This document shows positions 43,330-55,347 of a stretch of 64,000 bases of DNA, one piece after another. Source of the stretch: Manis javanica (taxonomy: Eukaryota; Chordata; Mammalia; Pholidota; Manidae); NCBI RefSeq assembly GCF_040802235.1, contig NC_133174.1, positions 107,327,647 to 107,391,646 on the forward strand, in the 5' to 3' direction. A program made the position numbers and the translations under genes. Position 1 is the first letter of the stretch. Every line of letters begins with the position of its first letter. The notes beneath the pieces are model-generated. The model saw only the letters and a list, made by a program, of their open reading frames with translations. It did not search any database and was not told the origin of the DNA.

Positions 43330-46300
43330 ATGGCAGTAAGTACATACCTTTCGATAATCACCCTAAACGTAAATGGTCTGAATGCACCAATCAAAAGACG
43401 TAGAGTCACTGAATGGATAAAAAAACAAGACCCATCTATATGTTGCCTACAAGGGACTCACCTCAAACCCAAAGATATACACAGACTGAAAGTAAAAGGA
43501 TAGAAAATGATATTTCATGCAACTAATAGGGATAAAAAAACAGGAGTTGCAATACTTGTATCAGACAAAATAGTCTTCAAAACAAAGAAAGTAATAAGAG
43601 ACAAAGAAGGACATTACATAATGACGAAGGGTTCAGTCCAACAAGAGGATATAATCCAACACAGGATCACCTACATATATGAAACAAATACTAACAGAAT
43701 TAAAGGGGGAAATAGTATGCAATGCATTCATCTGAGGAGACTTCAACACACCACTCACTCCAAAGGACAGATCAACCAGACAGAAAATAAGTAAAGAGAC
43801 AGAGGCACTGAACAACGTATTAGAACAGATGGACCTAATGGACATCTACAGAGCACTCCATACAAAAGCAACAGGATACACATTCTTCTCAAGTGAACAG
43901 GGAACATTTTCAAGAATAGATCATATACTAGGCCACAAAAAAACCTCAGTAAATTCAAGAAGATTGAAATTCTACCAACCAGCTTCTCAGATCACAAACG
44001 TACTAAACTAGAAGTAAATTACACAAAGAAAATGAAAAAGCCCACAAACGCATGGAGGCTTAAAACATGCTCCTAAATAATCAATGGATCAATGACCAAA
44101 TAAAAACAGAGATCAAGCAATATATGGAGACAAATGACAACAATAACTCAACACTGCAAAATCTGTGGGACGCAGCGAATGCCGTGCTAAGAGGGAAATA
44201 TATTGCAATACAGGCCTACCTCAGGAAAGAAGAACAATCCCAAATGAACACTCCAAACTCAAAATTAATGAAACTAGAAAAAGAAGAACAAATGAGGCCC
44301 AAACTCAGTAGAAGGAGGGACATAATAAAGATTAAACCAGAAATAAATAAAATTGAGAAGAATAGAACAACAGAAAGAATCAATGAAAGCAGGAGCTGGT
44401 TCTTTGAGAGAATAACAAAATAGATAAACCCCTAGCCAGGCTTATCAAGAAAAAAAGTGAGTCTACACACATAAACAGAATTAGAAATGAGAAAGGAAAA
44501 ATCACTACAGACACCACAGAAATACAAAGAATTATGAGGTAATACTATGAAAAATTATATGGTAACAAACTGGATAACCTAGAAGAAATGAACAACTTTC
44601 TAGAAAAATACAACCTTCCAAGGCTGACCCAGGAAGAAACAGAGAATCTGAATAGACCAATTACCAGCAAAGAAATTGAATTGGTAATCAAAAAACTACC
44701 TGAGAACAAAACTCCTGGACAAGATGGTTCACTGCTGAATTTCATCAAACATTTAGTGAAGACCTAATACCCATCCTCCATAAAGTTTTCCAAAAAGTAG
44801 AAGAGGAGAGAATACTCCCAAACTCATTCTACGAGGCCAGCATCACTCTAATACCAAAACCAGGCAAACACACCACAAAAAAAAGAAAATTACAGACCAA
44901 TATCCCTGAGTAACACAGATGCAAAAATACTCAACAAAATATTAGCAAACCAAATTCAAAAATACATGAAAAAGATCATTCATCATAATCAAGTGGAATT
45001 CATCCCAGGGATACAAGGATGGTACAATATTCCAAAATCCATCAACATGAGCCACTACATCAACAAAAAGGACAAAAACCACATGATCATCTCCATAGAT
45101 GCTGAAAAAGCATTTGACAAAATTCAACATCCATTCATGATAAAAACTCCCAACAAAATGGGTATACAGGGCAAGTACCTCAACATAATAAAGGCCATAT
45201 ATCACAAACCCACAGCCAATATCCTATACTTAACAGTGAGAAGTTGAAAGCTTTCCTTTAAGATCGGGAACAAGACAAGGATGCCCACTCTCCCCACTTT
45301 TATTCAACATAGTTCTAGAGGTCCTAGCCACAGCAATCAGACAACACAAAGAAATAAAAGGCATTCAGATTGGCAAGGAAGTCAAACTGTCCCTGTTTGC
45401 AGATGACATGATACTGTACATAAAAAACCCTAAAGAATCTACTCCAAAACTACTAGATCTAATATCTGAATTCAGTAAAGTGGCAGGATACAAAATTCAT
45501 ACACAGAGATCTGTTGTTTTCCTATATACTAACAACGAACTAGCAGAAAGAGAAATCAGGAAAACAATTCCATTCACAATTGCATCAAAAAGAATAAAAT
45601 ATCTAGGAATAAACCTAACCAAGGAAGTGAAAGACTCATACTCTGAAAACTACAAGACACTCAAGAGAGAAATTAAAGAAACCAATAAATGGAAACACAT
45701 CCAATGCTCATGGATAGGAAGAATTAATATTGTCAAAATGGCCATCCTGCCTAAAGCAAACTACAGATTCAACGCAATCCCTATCAAAATACCAACAGCA
45801 TTCTTCAATGAAGTAGAGCATATAGCTCTAAAATTCATATGGAACTACAAAAGACCCCAAATAGACAAAGCAATCCTGAGAAGGAAGAATAAAGTGGGGG
45901 GAATTACGCTCCCTGACTTCAAGCTCTACTACAAAGCCACAGTAATCAAGACAATTTGGTACTGGCACAAGAACAGACCCATAGACCAATGGAACAGAAC
46001 AGAGAGTCCAGATATAAACCCAAGAATATACAGTCAATTAATATACAATAAAGGAGCCATGGATATACAATGGGGAAATGACAGCCTCTTCAACAGCTGG
46101 TGTTGGCAAAACTAAACAGCTACATGTAAGAGAATGAAACTGGATCATTGTCTAACCCCATACACAAAAGTAAACTCAAAATGGATGAAAGACCTGAATA
46201 TAAATCATGAAACCATAAAACTCTTAGAAAAAAACATATGCAAAAATCTCTTGGACATAAACATGAGCAACTTCTTCATGAACATATCTCCCTGGGCAAG

Positions 46301-47120
46301 AGAAACAAAAGCAAAAATGAACAAGTGGGACTGTATCAAACTAAAAACTTCTGTACAGCAAAGGACACCATCAGTAGAACAAAAAGACAACCTACATTAT
46401 GGGAGAATATATTCATAAATGATATATCCGATAAAGGGCTGACATCTAAATTATATAAAGAGCTCACACACGTCAACAAACAAAAAGAAAATAAGCCAAT
46501 TAAAAAATGGGCAGAGGATCTGAACAGACACTTCTCCAAAGAAGAAATTCAGATGGCCAACAGGCACATGAAAAGATGCTCCACATCGCTAATCATCAGA
46601 GAAACGCAAATTAAATCCACAGTGAGATATCACCTCACACCGTGAGGATGGACAACATAGAAAAGACTAGGAACAACAAACGCTGGTGAGGATGCGGAGA
46701 AAGGGGAACCCTCCTACACTGCTGGTGGGAATGTAAACTAGTTTAACCATTGTGGAAGGCAGTATGGAGGTTCCTCAAAAAACTCAAAATAGAAATACCA
46801 TTTGACACAGGAATTCCACTTCTAGGAAGTTACCCTAAGAATGCAGCAGCTGAGTCTGAGAAAGACAAGATGCACCCCTATGTTTATCGCAGCACTACTT
46901 ACAATAGCCAAGAAATGGAAGCAACCTAAGTGTCTATCAGTAGATGAATGGATAAAGAAGATGTGGTACATATACACAATGGAATAGTATTCAGCCGTAA
47001 GAAGAAAACAAACCCTACCATTTGCAACAACATGGATGGAGCTAGAGGGTATTATGCTCAGTGAAATAAGCCAGGAGGAGAAAGACAAGTTCCAAATGAT
47101 TTCACTCATATGTGGAGTAG
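43330..47120 (+). pseudogene. L1 ORF2 (endonuclease/reverse transcriptase), dead
   Basis: It starts at ATG 43330 ([20 protein letters not shown]). The endonuclease Asn is present, but the catalytic Glu is Gly (LQGTH in place of LQETH), and a TAG replaces a Trp codon after LKVKG at 43501. Further stops and shifts follow. Frames 43507-43794, 44067-44423 and 44966-45247 carry the endonuclease remainder, linker and RT motif A (DAEKAFDK). 45408-46115 carries thumb sequence, with FADD (motif C) just upstream in the same phase. C-terminal pieces run 46134-46645 and 47036 onward, where the usual stop after CGV is lost. Confidence 0.92.
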
Positions 47121-47464
47121 AGGCACAAAGTAAAAACTTGAAGGAACAAAACAGCAGCAGACTCATGGAACCCAAGAATAGACTAGCAGTTACCAAGGGG
47201 AAAGTGACTGGGGAAGATGAGTGGGATGGAAGGGATAAGGGAGAAAAAGGGATATTATGATTAGCGCACATCATCTAGCAGGGAGGGGGACACAGGGAAG
47301 GCAGAGTAACACGGAGAAGACAAGTAATGATTCTGTAGCATCTTACTACATTGATGGATAGTGACTGTAATGGGGTATGTGGTGGGGACTCGATAATAGG
47401 GAGAGTCTAGTAACCATAATATTGCTCATGTAATTGTACATTAATAATACCAAAATAAATAAAT
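47121..47464 (+). mobile_element. L1 3' UTR
   Basis: 'gaacaaaacagcagcagact', a purine-rich tract with fewer G-runs than the other young copies, 'tcttactacattgatggata', then the repeated AAAT tail. Confidence 0.88.
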
Positions 47465-47479
47465 AAATAACAGATCCTT
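47465..47479 (+). repeat. target-site duplication, right copy (15 bp)
   Basis: aaataacagatcctt, identical to 41200-41214. Confidence 0.92.
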
Positions 47480-47644
47480 TGCTATAAAGCTCAAGGGAGT
47501 CAATACAGTCAAATGTCTTTATCCTTATACCTCGAGGCACTAGCAAGGTAGGTTGATCTACTGGTGTTCAGTGAGGAAGGCCAAAGCACAGGAAGATAAG
47601 ATAGGACTAAACATCATAATACCTTAACATCAAAACATTGTCAC

Positions 47645-47892
47645 AGCAGCCATTTACTGAGAGCTCCACAGATGCCATGTACTTTGGTAGGAGTTTTACA
47701 TGGCTTATTTCATTTAATCTTTCCAACAACCCTCTGTGATATCAGTAGTGTTATGGTCTCCACCTTATAGGTGCGAAAATAGGCTCAAAGAGGTTAGGTA
47801 ACTTGTCCAAGTTTGCAGCATTAGTAAATGGCAAGGCAGGTTTTATGCCACGACTGCCTGACCGCAGTCTGTGCTTTAAACCACTATGCAGG
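47645..47892 (+). mobile_element. MIR SINE
   Basis: 'agccatttactgagagctcc', 'ttatttcatttaatctttcc', 'aacaaccctctgtgatatc', 'aaagaggttaggtaacttgt' and 'aaaccactatgcagggtcgc'. Confidence 0.85.
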
Positions 47893-47934
47893 GTCGCCTC
47901 CACCCATCTGTGTCAACTAGGCTCTAGAGCTGTA

Positions 47935-48080
47935 CTGCCCCCATTGGGTAACCACCACCCACATGTGGCTAGGTACATTTAAATCAAATAAAATTTAAAA
48001 TTCAGGTCCTCAGTAACACTAGTCTCATTTCAAGTGCTCAAAAGCCACATGTGACTAATGATTACCACATCAGAGAGCGC
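47935..48080 (-). mobile_element. hAT-type MITE, MER3-like
   Basis: Minus-strand, partly decayed copy: 'cacccacatgtggctaggta', 'aattcaggtcctcagtaaca', 'catttcaagtgctcaaaagc' and 'cacatgtgactaatgattac'. The same family lies at 36725. Confidence 0.68.
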
Positions 48081-48094
48081 AAAGAACATCCCCC

Positions 48095-48578
48095 TCAATA
48101 TAACTCAGCCATGAAAAAGAATGACATCTTGCCATTTGCGACAACAGGGATGGACCTAGAGGGTATTATGTTAAGTGAAATAAGCTAGACTGAGAAAGAC
48201 AAGTACCATTTGATTTTACTTATATGTGGAATCTAAAAAACAAAACAAATAAACAAGCAGCACAGTACTGAAAATAGATTTATAAATATAGAGAACAAAC
48301 TGGTGACTGCCATGGGTGGGGGAGGGGCAGGGTATCAGTGAAGTAGGTGAAGGGGATGAAGAGGTACAAACTTCCTATTATAAAATAAGTTAGTCTCGGG
48401 GATGTAAGTACAGCACAGGGAGTATAGTCAATAATATTTTAGTATCTTTGTATGGTGACAGATGGTAACTACACTTACCGTGGTGAGCAGTTAGCAATGT
48501 ATTTAATTGTCAAATCACTATGCTGCACACCTGGACACCACATAATATCATATATCAACTGTATTTCAATTAAAAAAA
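48095..48578 (+). mobile_element. 5'-truncated L1, laurasiatherian-type tail
   Basis: It starts in the last ORF2 codons ('gacctagagggtattatgtt', 'aagtgaaataagctagac') and runs through the 3' UTR: 'tatagagaacaaactggtga', 'ggtgacagatggtaactaca', 'gtcaaatcactatgctgcac' and 'atatcaactgtatttcaatt', with an A-tail. Confidence 0.88.
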
Positions 48579-50435
48579 TATTTCCCTCATCACAGAAAGT
48601 TTTGTAGGACATTGCTGCCCCCGGGTACACTCTCTCTGACAGAGCAGGCTCCACAAACATCTTCCAAGTGCTGTGTCCTCCACTCCACTCAGAATCTTGG
48701 GGAAACTTTGAGGCATACATTAAGGTAATAACTTTCCTTCCTGTCCCCTCCGTCATTCACTTCCTCAGCAATATCATCCTTTCTGTCTGCTCCAGCAATT
48801 CATCCTCATGCCCATGCCAGTTGCCCCCTCCCCTCTCCAGTTCTGGGAATGCAGAGGCCCTGTTGTTATTCATTCTCATTCTGCCTCCAAACCAGATGAC
48901 TGGGTGGGGGACAGACACTTTAGGTCCACAGTATGAAAGGTCCCCCAGAAGCAGAGCACCCTGACTATGGTCCGCAGCCCTGTCCTGTCTCGCCACGTGC
49001 TACCCACCCAGCTCTCCAGTAGGCTCGCCCTAACCCTGGCCCAGCTGACCTGAGAGCAGCTGGCTGCTGCGGTGCAGCCTCTTGTGGCCACTATAACTCC
49101 AGTATGATTTTGGAGCTGGAACCTTTTTAAATCCCACATTATACAATGTAAATGAAATTTGGTAAGATGCTAGAAAGCAGACTGGTTGGCACAGAGAGAT
49201 GAGTGGGGTAGAAGGGAGACAAAGCACCCAGCAAGAAGAGAGCTAAATAAGATAGACTCAATTACCCATGCTCATGGCGAACAGACATGGCAGGTTGTTA
49301 AAGCCAGCCAACAATCCAAAAGGCACTCTGGAATCCACTATATGACCCATCCACACCTGACCTCTGAGCCCCAGAAGATTCATCCCCCTAATTAACTTTT
49401 TTCAAACTGACATCAAAATGAGTATATATTTTCCAAGCTGATTCTAGCTAATGACTAGAAGACGTGGGCAACAGCATTCACACTGGGAAGGGTACAGACT
49501 GGTGACCTTAAAATGATTGATTTGCTACAGAAAACCTTAATGCATGTATTTCAGAGTCACCTGTGCACACTGTCCAAAGTGGGATTCTAACTGTCAAGGC
49601 TACTAGCGAGCTGAGCCGCCTAAGACTCTTCTGGGAGTACTACTTCAAAGGTGTATTAAATAGTCAAGACCAGGGACTGAAGCTGATGTCTCTCAGTCTA
49701 TAATGCTGCTGACCACATAGTATAGGATGGCCCAAATCAGAGACACCCTGCTGATTCCCCAAAGATTCTCATGCAGAAGCAACTGCAGTCTAGCTCATGA
49801 CACTTAGCAGTGAACTGCACTAGGGAAAGGAAGGCTGGGAAGGTTCTGCCCCCAGGCCTGGGATGTGTGGGCCATACTACCTCTGAAAACACAGCTGTAA
49901 AATGGGGACAGTAAGCAACACTCCCGGTTTCTGATTCAGTCATGCTTGACGTGATTATATCAGAGTGATAATGGAGCATGAAAAGGACCAGGGGCCAGAA
50001 GACAGAATCAACATTCCTGAAAGCAAGAGTACTCGCTGGACACATTTATTCGTTTCTGTCTTGCCTATGAAGGGGAGAAAGTAGGTCAACACACTCAAAG
50101 AACTGTGACCAGGAACAGTGGGTCTGAGAGGGAGTCACTCGCTGAACCCTGCCAAGATGAAGAAGAAAGAGACACGCCTTTCATTTTAGGGCATTTGGCT
50201 GAGGGCACTCGGCTTTGGAAAAAACTCAGGCTGTTGATCCTTTACTGCGAATTCCCTGCAGGCCCTGAGGAGTTGGGTGCAAGGAGAGGCTCGCAGTTTA
50301 AAACCAGCATCTAAATGGTTGGCAGGCAAGAGCTGGCAAGCACAGGAATGTTTATGAGCAAACTGTGTGCCTACTTTGGCTTTCAGACAGGGTGGACAAG
50401 GCTTGGGGCAGCTTGGCTAAATATAGACAGCACAG
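48579..50435. other. unassigned sequence
   Basis: 1.9 kb with no recognisable repeat or gene. The 102-, 98- and 93-aa frames lack any supporting feature. Confidence 0.4.
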
Positions 50436-50530
50436 GGGGACCTAGGAAGCAGGAGAGCTAGGTTTCACTTCCAGGTCTCTCAGTTAACCTTGAAGCAAAC
50501 TCCCTGAGTGTCTTCTTTCATATATTGATT
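50436..50530 (+). mobile_element. possible MIR fragment
   Basis: 'agcaggagagctaggtttca', 'cttccaggtctctcagttaa' and 'tccctgagtgtcttc' loosely follow the MIR 5' part. Weak. Confidence 0.35.
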
Positions 50531-51350
50531 TGTTCTTAGTAAGGCAGGAGTATTAAGTTTCCCAAACCTAGAGAAGGGTTCACACTGAGTCTGCTGCATT
50601 GTCTTGCTTTATCTTCTCTCAAAAGATCCAAATTTGGGGAAAAGAGTGCTTGTAATCAGGTGGAAGGTGGAGTAGCTGACATACTTATGGAAACAGTGCA
50701 AAGCTATGATGATGACCCACTGGGAGCCACAAGTCCTCCTGGACTAGCCAAGGTTGCTGCCCAGTCAGAGGCAGAAGGCGGCTACCTGACCCCTGGTATG
50801 AAGGCAGATGCAGCAGAGAAGCATACAAGAGGTGCCAAATCCGAACTCTTGCTGCACAGTGCATGTGAGACACGGGAATTTAAGGAGTCAATTTTCATAG
50901 GGAATTCAGAAAGCAGGCCATCCCTGCCCTTTGTCACTGCCCAGATGCCATTCCCTCCCTCAGCAAGATTCTACTTTTACAAAAAAAGCAAGGGACCCAA
51001 ACCAAGGCACCTGCTTTTCCAGTCAATAGTTAGGTGGCAGTGTTCTTAGGAAAAACCTGGACTAGTTATGGAGCAGGGGAAGCCAAGCCCAGGGAAACTA
51101 TTTATTTAGTTCCCACCTCAAGACCCTTGGCCTTATCCTCATCCTGGACACCTCCACCAGAACTCAGTGTATCTCTGAGTTGCAGGAATATCTGGGAGGA
51201 GCTACTATATTTTTCTGATTATAAAATTAGTAAGTGGTTATTATATAAACTTAAGAGCATAAGGGAAAATATAAAGTAGAAATTAAAAATCACTGGAATC
51301 CTGTCACCTAAAAATTACACTATACATCCTTTATGTAAATTTAGAGTATT
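50531..51350. other. unassigned sequence
   Basis: The 129-codon frame at 50660-51049 is open on the plus strand but has no recognised domain, splice context or family and is considered chance. Confidence 0.4.
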
Positions 51351-51357
51351 CAGGCCT

Positions 51358-51562
51358 AAGCCCTGGATCTATTGCTGACTTACACTGTGATCTTAGGCAA
51401 GCTATATAACCTCTCTGAAACTCAATTTTCTAATCTGCAGAATGAGAATAATCACAGTATTCAACTTAAAGTGTTGTTGCAGATGAGAGAATTCATGTAA
51501 AGAGGTTTAACAGTCCCTGGCAAATAGTAAGTGATCAATAAATGTTGGCCATCATCGTCATT
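51358..51562 (+). mobile_element. MIR SINE
   Basis: 'tggatctattgctgacttac', 'ctgtgatcttaggcaagct', 'ataacctctctgaaactcaa', 'aatctgcagaatgagaataa' and 'agtaagtgatcaataaatgt'. Confidence 0.85.
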
Positions 51563-51579
51563 ACCCCTATTCTATGTGT

Positions 51580-52000
51580 CTATATTCAAAACCATCTATA
51601 TTGGTGGCTGCACAATATTTCACCTGGTGCTGGTACTATTTCTCTAGTGCTAAACATTCATGTTGTCTCCAAGGTTTAACTATTATAAAACTGCTGCAAG
51701 GGACATCCTTGCACATATATCTTCTTGTCCATCTGTGATAATTCTTTTAACGTAAATTATCTAGAACTGAATTTACCAGGTAATACAGTATGAACATATT
51801 TTAGACCCTTGGAAAATGGCTTTCTAGAAAGGTTCTACTCATTTACATCTCGACCAGAAGGCACATAAGTACCCATCTCTTCCTACTTTCACCAACACTG
51901 AGTAATAACACGTTTTTTAAATCTTTGCCAACTTGATGGGGGAAATGGTATTTTGTTTTCCTTTGTATGACTTTGATTATAAGAAATGATACACATTTTA
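51580..52000 (-). mobile_element. old L1M fragment (minus)
   Basis: Reverse-complement L1M 3' region: 'gtggctgcacaatatttcac', 'gctgcaagggacatccttgc', 'ttctagaaaggttctactca', 'tttcaccaacactgagtaat' and 'tttgccaacttgatggggga'. Highly diverged. Confidence 0.75.
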
Positions 52001-52127
52001 AGCTAATTCTCTATTAAACTTACACAGGAACTCACGTGTTCCCAGGGACAAAAATCCATTATGAAATCTTCAGGGATCCTAAAATGAAAACACATATGGG
52101 ACATTTGCATTAAAATAATTCACATTT

Positions 52128-52510
52128 AACAGGTCAGACAAATACCATATGATTTCACTTATATGTGGAACCTAAAAGACAAAACAAACGAACAAAACAG
52201 AAATAGACTCATAAACACAGAGAACAGACTAGTGATTACCACAGGGGATGAGGGGTGTGGGGACAGGCCAAATAGGGGAAGGGGATAAAGAGATACAAAC
52301 TTCCAGTTATAAAATAAGTAAGTCAGAGGGATGAAAAGTATAGCATAAGGAATGTGGTCAATAACATTGTAATTTCTTTGTATGGTGACAGATGATAACT
52401 AAAATTATTGTGGTAAGCATTTAGTAATATATGTAATTGTCAAAACAATATATTGCACATCTGAAACCAATATAATATTGTATATCAACTATATTTCAAT
52501 TAAAAAAAAT
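52128..52510 (+). mobile_element. 5'-truncated L1, laurasiatherian-type tail
   Basis: 3' UTR only: 'accatatgatttcacttata', 'cacagagaacagactagtga', 'atggtgacagatgataacta' and 'atatcaactatatttcaatt', with an A-tail. Sister of 48095-48578. Confidence 0.88.
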
Positions 52511-52629
52511 GAAAAATATCTCAGTAATAATTTTTATGCTGATTACATGTTAAAAATATAATACTTTGAACATTGGGTTATATAAAATATGCTACAAAAA
52601 ATAATTATTCACATTTGAGTAGCTGCTAT

Positions 52630-52915
52630 ACCTATTTTTTAAAACATTTTTAATTGTAAAATATACAGAAAATTATACATCTTAAAAGAGCATTATAAAG
52701 TAAATACCTTTTTATTATCATCTAAATCAAGAAACAGAATTTTGACAGCTGCCTCAGAAGCCTAACACATATCCCATCCCAATCCTAAAATTAACTATGA
52801 TGCTGAGTTCTATGGTAATCTCATCCATGCTTTTCTCTGTAGTTTTATCACCCAAATTGCAACCTTACACATTAGAATTTAGTTTTGCCTTTTTAAAATA
52901 TTTCAAGTCTCTTGT
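52630..52915 (-). mobile_element. old L1M 3' end (minus)
   Basis: 'aattgtaaaatatacagaaa', 'aatcaagaaacagaattttg', 'ctgcctcagaagcctaacac' and 'gaatttagttttgccttttt' match the reverse complement of L1M-type tails. Confidence 0.6.
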
Positions 52916-53225
52916 ATTTAGTAACTGATACACTTGTAATAAAAAAAAATCACACTGGATTATAATAGCATGTAACCTAAAGAAGCAAATGCTCATTTTT
53001 TAAAAATGGTGTTTTACAGACACAAAAACATATACGATTTTCCCCAGGCATATGACTAAATAAATTACTCTGCCTCAAACATAGCATACCACTTGGATAT
53101 AGTTACAAAGTGTTGATTCAGCTTTGAAGTAATGCCTCCAATGTCAGTATAATGTTAACATTTTCCATTCAAGCTTAAATGTCAGTCACATGCCAGGATC
53201 CTGACTTTCGATTTTTTTCATCCCT
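52916..53225. other. unassigned sequence
   Basis: Nothing recognised. Confidence 0.4.
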
Positions 53226-53229
53226 CCGC

Positions 53230-53600
53230 CTATTAGATAGGTCAGAGTTCTTAGTTGCAAACTACAAAATCCACTCTGACTAGTTTAAGCAGAAAGGAAA
53301 TGTATTAAGTAATATTAGATAGTCCGCAGGATCTCTTGATACCCATAGAGGCAGGCAGTGAAGAAGCCAGAAGCACAGTACAAGCATACTTTGGGTGCCC
53401 CTCTGGCAAAACACCACTGCCTCTATCCTAGAACTTGCCTTTCCGTTTGGAATTTCCAGGCTGCTAGTATCTCTCTTCAAACAGCCACTAGAAGCCCATC
53501 AAAGAGAACACTGGGCTGGATAGTTTCTAGCTACTCAATGTGGCCCCTCTGTTGCCTGCTGGTTCCTCCTCTTTAGAGCACTGGCATGTCCTAGAATGGA
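53230..53600. repeat. probable dispersed repeat, family unknown
   Basis: 'cactctgactagtttaagca', 'gaaaggaaatgtatta' and 'gccactagaagcccatcaaa' have the texture of a common mammalian repeat with a 'gactggcttaagcaaaaa'-type core. I cannot name it with confidence. Confidence 0.35.
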
Positions 53601-53739
53601 TACCAGAAAGCACAGAAAAGTTTTTCTGTATATTTTGCTCTTTCCTACTCAACTTTTCAGTAGAATGCAAACCTCTAAGGGCTCATCACTTTTAAGTAGT
53701 CACATACCAATTATGTAGTAATTATCTACTGCATTCATC

Positions 53740-54610
53740 AACAAATACCTACTCAGAATTTGGCGTAGTGCCAGGTGCTGGGTATATATTGTGGACAAGA
53801 TAGAAAAGGGTCTTCTTTCATAAGCTGACATTCCAGTCAGTGTTGAGTGACAACAAATATATAAACAAATAAATAATCATGATTTCAGGTGAGGGGAGGG
53901 GCAAGGCTACCCTCAATAGGGTGGTCAGAAAAGGTCTCCATGAGGAGCTGGTAGTGGAAACAAAATGTAAAGGATGAGAAAAATCCAAGTACTTGAAGTG
54001 TCAGGGGAAGATTGTCCTGGAAGGATTGTCACCGGAGGGGGAAAGAGACCCACTCACTGGCTCTGAGGCTAGAGTATAATGAGTGAGCAGTGGAGTAAAA
54101 TGTTTGAATTTTAATCCAAGTATATTGAGAAGCCTTTGGAGGTTGTGAACAGCAGGCAGTGATATGACCTGGTGTACATTTTGAAGGATTACTCTGGGTG
54201 GTAAGTGGAGACCAGGCCACAGGGGAGACAAATAGAAACATTTAGAAGGCAAATAATCCAGATGAAAGATGAGGGTGCTTTAAAGTAGGATGTTAAGAGA
54301 ATGAAAGATGGTCACATTGGGGATATGCCTCAGAGTTAGAATCAATAAGAACAGTTGATTGGCTGTGGTAGGTGAATGGAAGAAGGTAACACTTAGATTT
54401 TGGGGCTCAAGCATAGAGTGAAGGAGGCTGACAGTTACTGAGATGGAGAAGAGCAGGGTAAGGGGGGATTCGAGGTCAGATTCTAACATGCTGAGGTGCC
54501 AGTCAATGTCTATGGGACTGAACATGGCAAGTAAATAGTGAAATATATGATTCTTAAACTCAGAAGAGAGGTCAGGTCTTGTGTTCTCCATGATAAACAC
54601 TCTGAGAGGA
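53740..54610 (+). mobile_element. ancient dispersed repeat, L1ME4-like
   Basis: Second copy of the GA-rich repeat at 17770-19320: 'gtgccaggtgctgggtatat', 'agggtggtcagaaaaggtct', 'atgaggagctggtagtgg', 'aagcctttggaggttgtgaa', 'ttactgagatggagaagagc' and 'ctgaggtgccagtcaatgtc'. The 124-aa minus-strand frame at 54280-54654 lies opposite it and is chance. Confidence 0.55.
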
Positions 54611-55262
54611 TACAAGAAATGTATAGGACGCAGTTTAGAAAAAAGAGGTAACACAAAAGGTCTAGTTGATCAGTCCTTGCATGTCTCCCAGGGAGCCTGG
54701 AATCATAATTGACCCTAGACCTACCGCCTGGGAAAATGGCCTTCAGAAGGCTCTTTATGTCTCTGGTATGTTGTTTTAATATGTCCAGAGCAATGGAGCA
54801 TGTTGTACCTGCTCATCAGGACTTCTCAGGAATATTTAACAAGATTCATGGTGTACCTAGTTTTGATGTTGAAGTCCTGGTTGCTTTTCATGAAAGCCTC
54901 ATGCCCTAAAACTTGAGCAGGCTTTCCCACTCAGAAACATGTCACAGGTATCCCTGCTATTTGCTTCTAAGTTGCTACTCTGTGTGCCCCTGGATAGAGA
55001 GGAACTTGGAAGCCTGTGCCTAACTGATGCATATTATTTTTCTGGCTGTCTTTCTTGGTATTCTTTGCTGTGATAAACCTTAGCTGTAAGTAAAATCTGT
55101 GTTTTGTGAGTCCTTCTAGTGGATTACCCAACTTGGAGTGGTTGTGGGGTCCCTGAAACACATGCTATACCCTCAAGGAGCTTAAGTTGTAGCTGGAGAG
55201 GAGAAAGGAACATATAGGAAGCAACAGTGACCCAAGAAGGACAATATTGTACAGTCAGCCTG
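54611..55262. other. unassigned, possible LTR-like 3' part
   Basis: 55040-55160 ('ttctttgctgtgataaacct', 'tgagtccttctagtggatta', 'ggttgtggggtccctgaaac') resembles an LTR R/U5-like end, with the upstream part not recognised. Class unresolved. Confidence 0.3.
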
Positions 55263-55263
55263 C

Positions 55264-55347
55264 GGCCAGGGACTAAGTCTTTATTCACATTTGTATACCC
55301 CAAGGAAGGCTGGGTAACTGGGAGGTCCTCAATAGTTAGCTGAACTT
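55264..55347 (+). mobile_element. L2-like LINE 3' end fragment
   Basis: 'agggactaagtctttattca', 'catttgtataccccaaggaa' and 'gtcctcaatagttagctgaa' follow the L2 tail order. Confidence 0.5.

Larger units (their letters stand above)
41215..47464 (+). mobile_element. full-length L1 retrotransposon (inactive)
   Basis: A 6.25-kb complete plus-strand L1 with perfect target duplications. Parts: 5' UTR 41215-42166, ORF1 42167-43024, inter-ORF spacer with an A-rich zone (43195-43222), ORF2 43330-about 47120, then the 3' UTR to an (AAAT)n tail. The 5' end starts near a 'caagatggtggc' YY1-like motif. ORF1 is open for 249 codons but its first part is broken. ORF2 has an endonuclease active-site change and many stops and shifts. 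It is therefore an inactive copy, older than the one at 60346. Confidence 0.95.

Noticed and set aside
46822-47274. 150-aa minus-strand ORF
   Set aside because: Antisense shadow of the L1 ORF2 end and 3' UTR.
50660-51049. 129-aa plus-strand ORF as a gene
   Set aside because: No recognisable motif, and the composition looks like non-coding flank.
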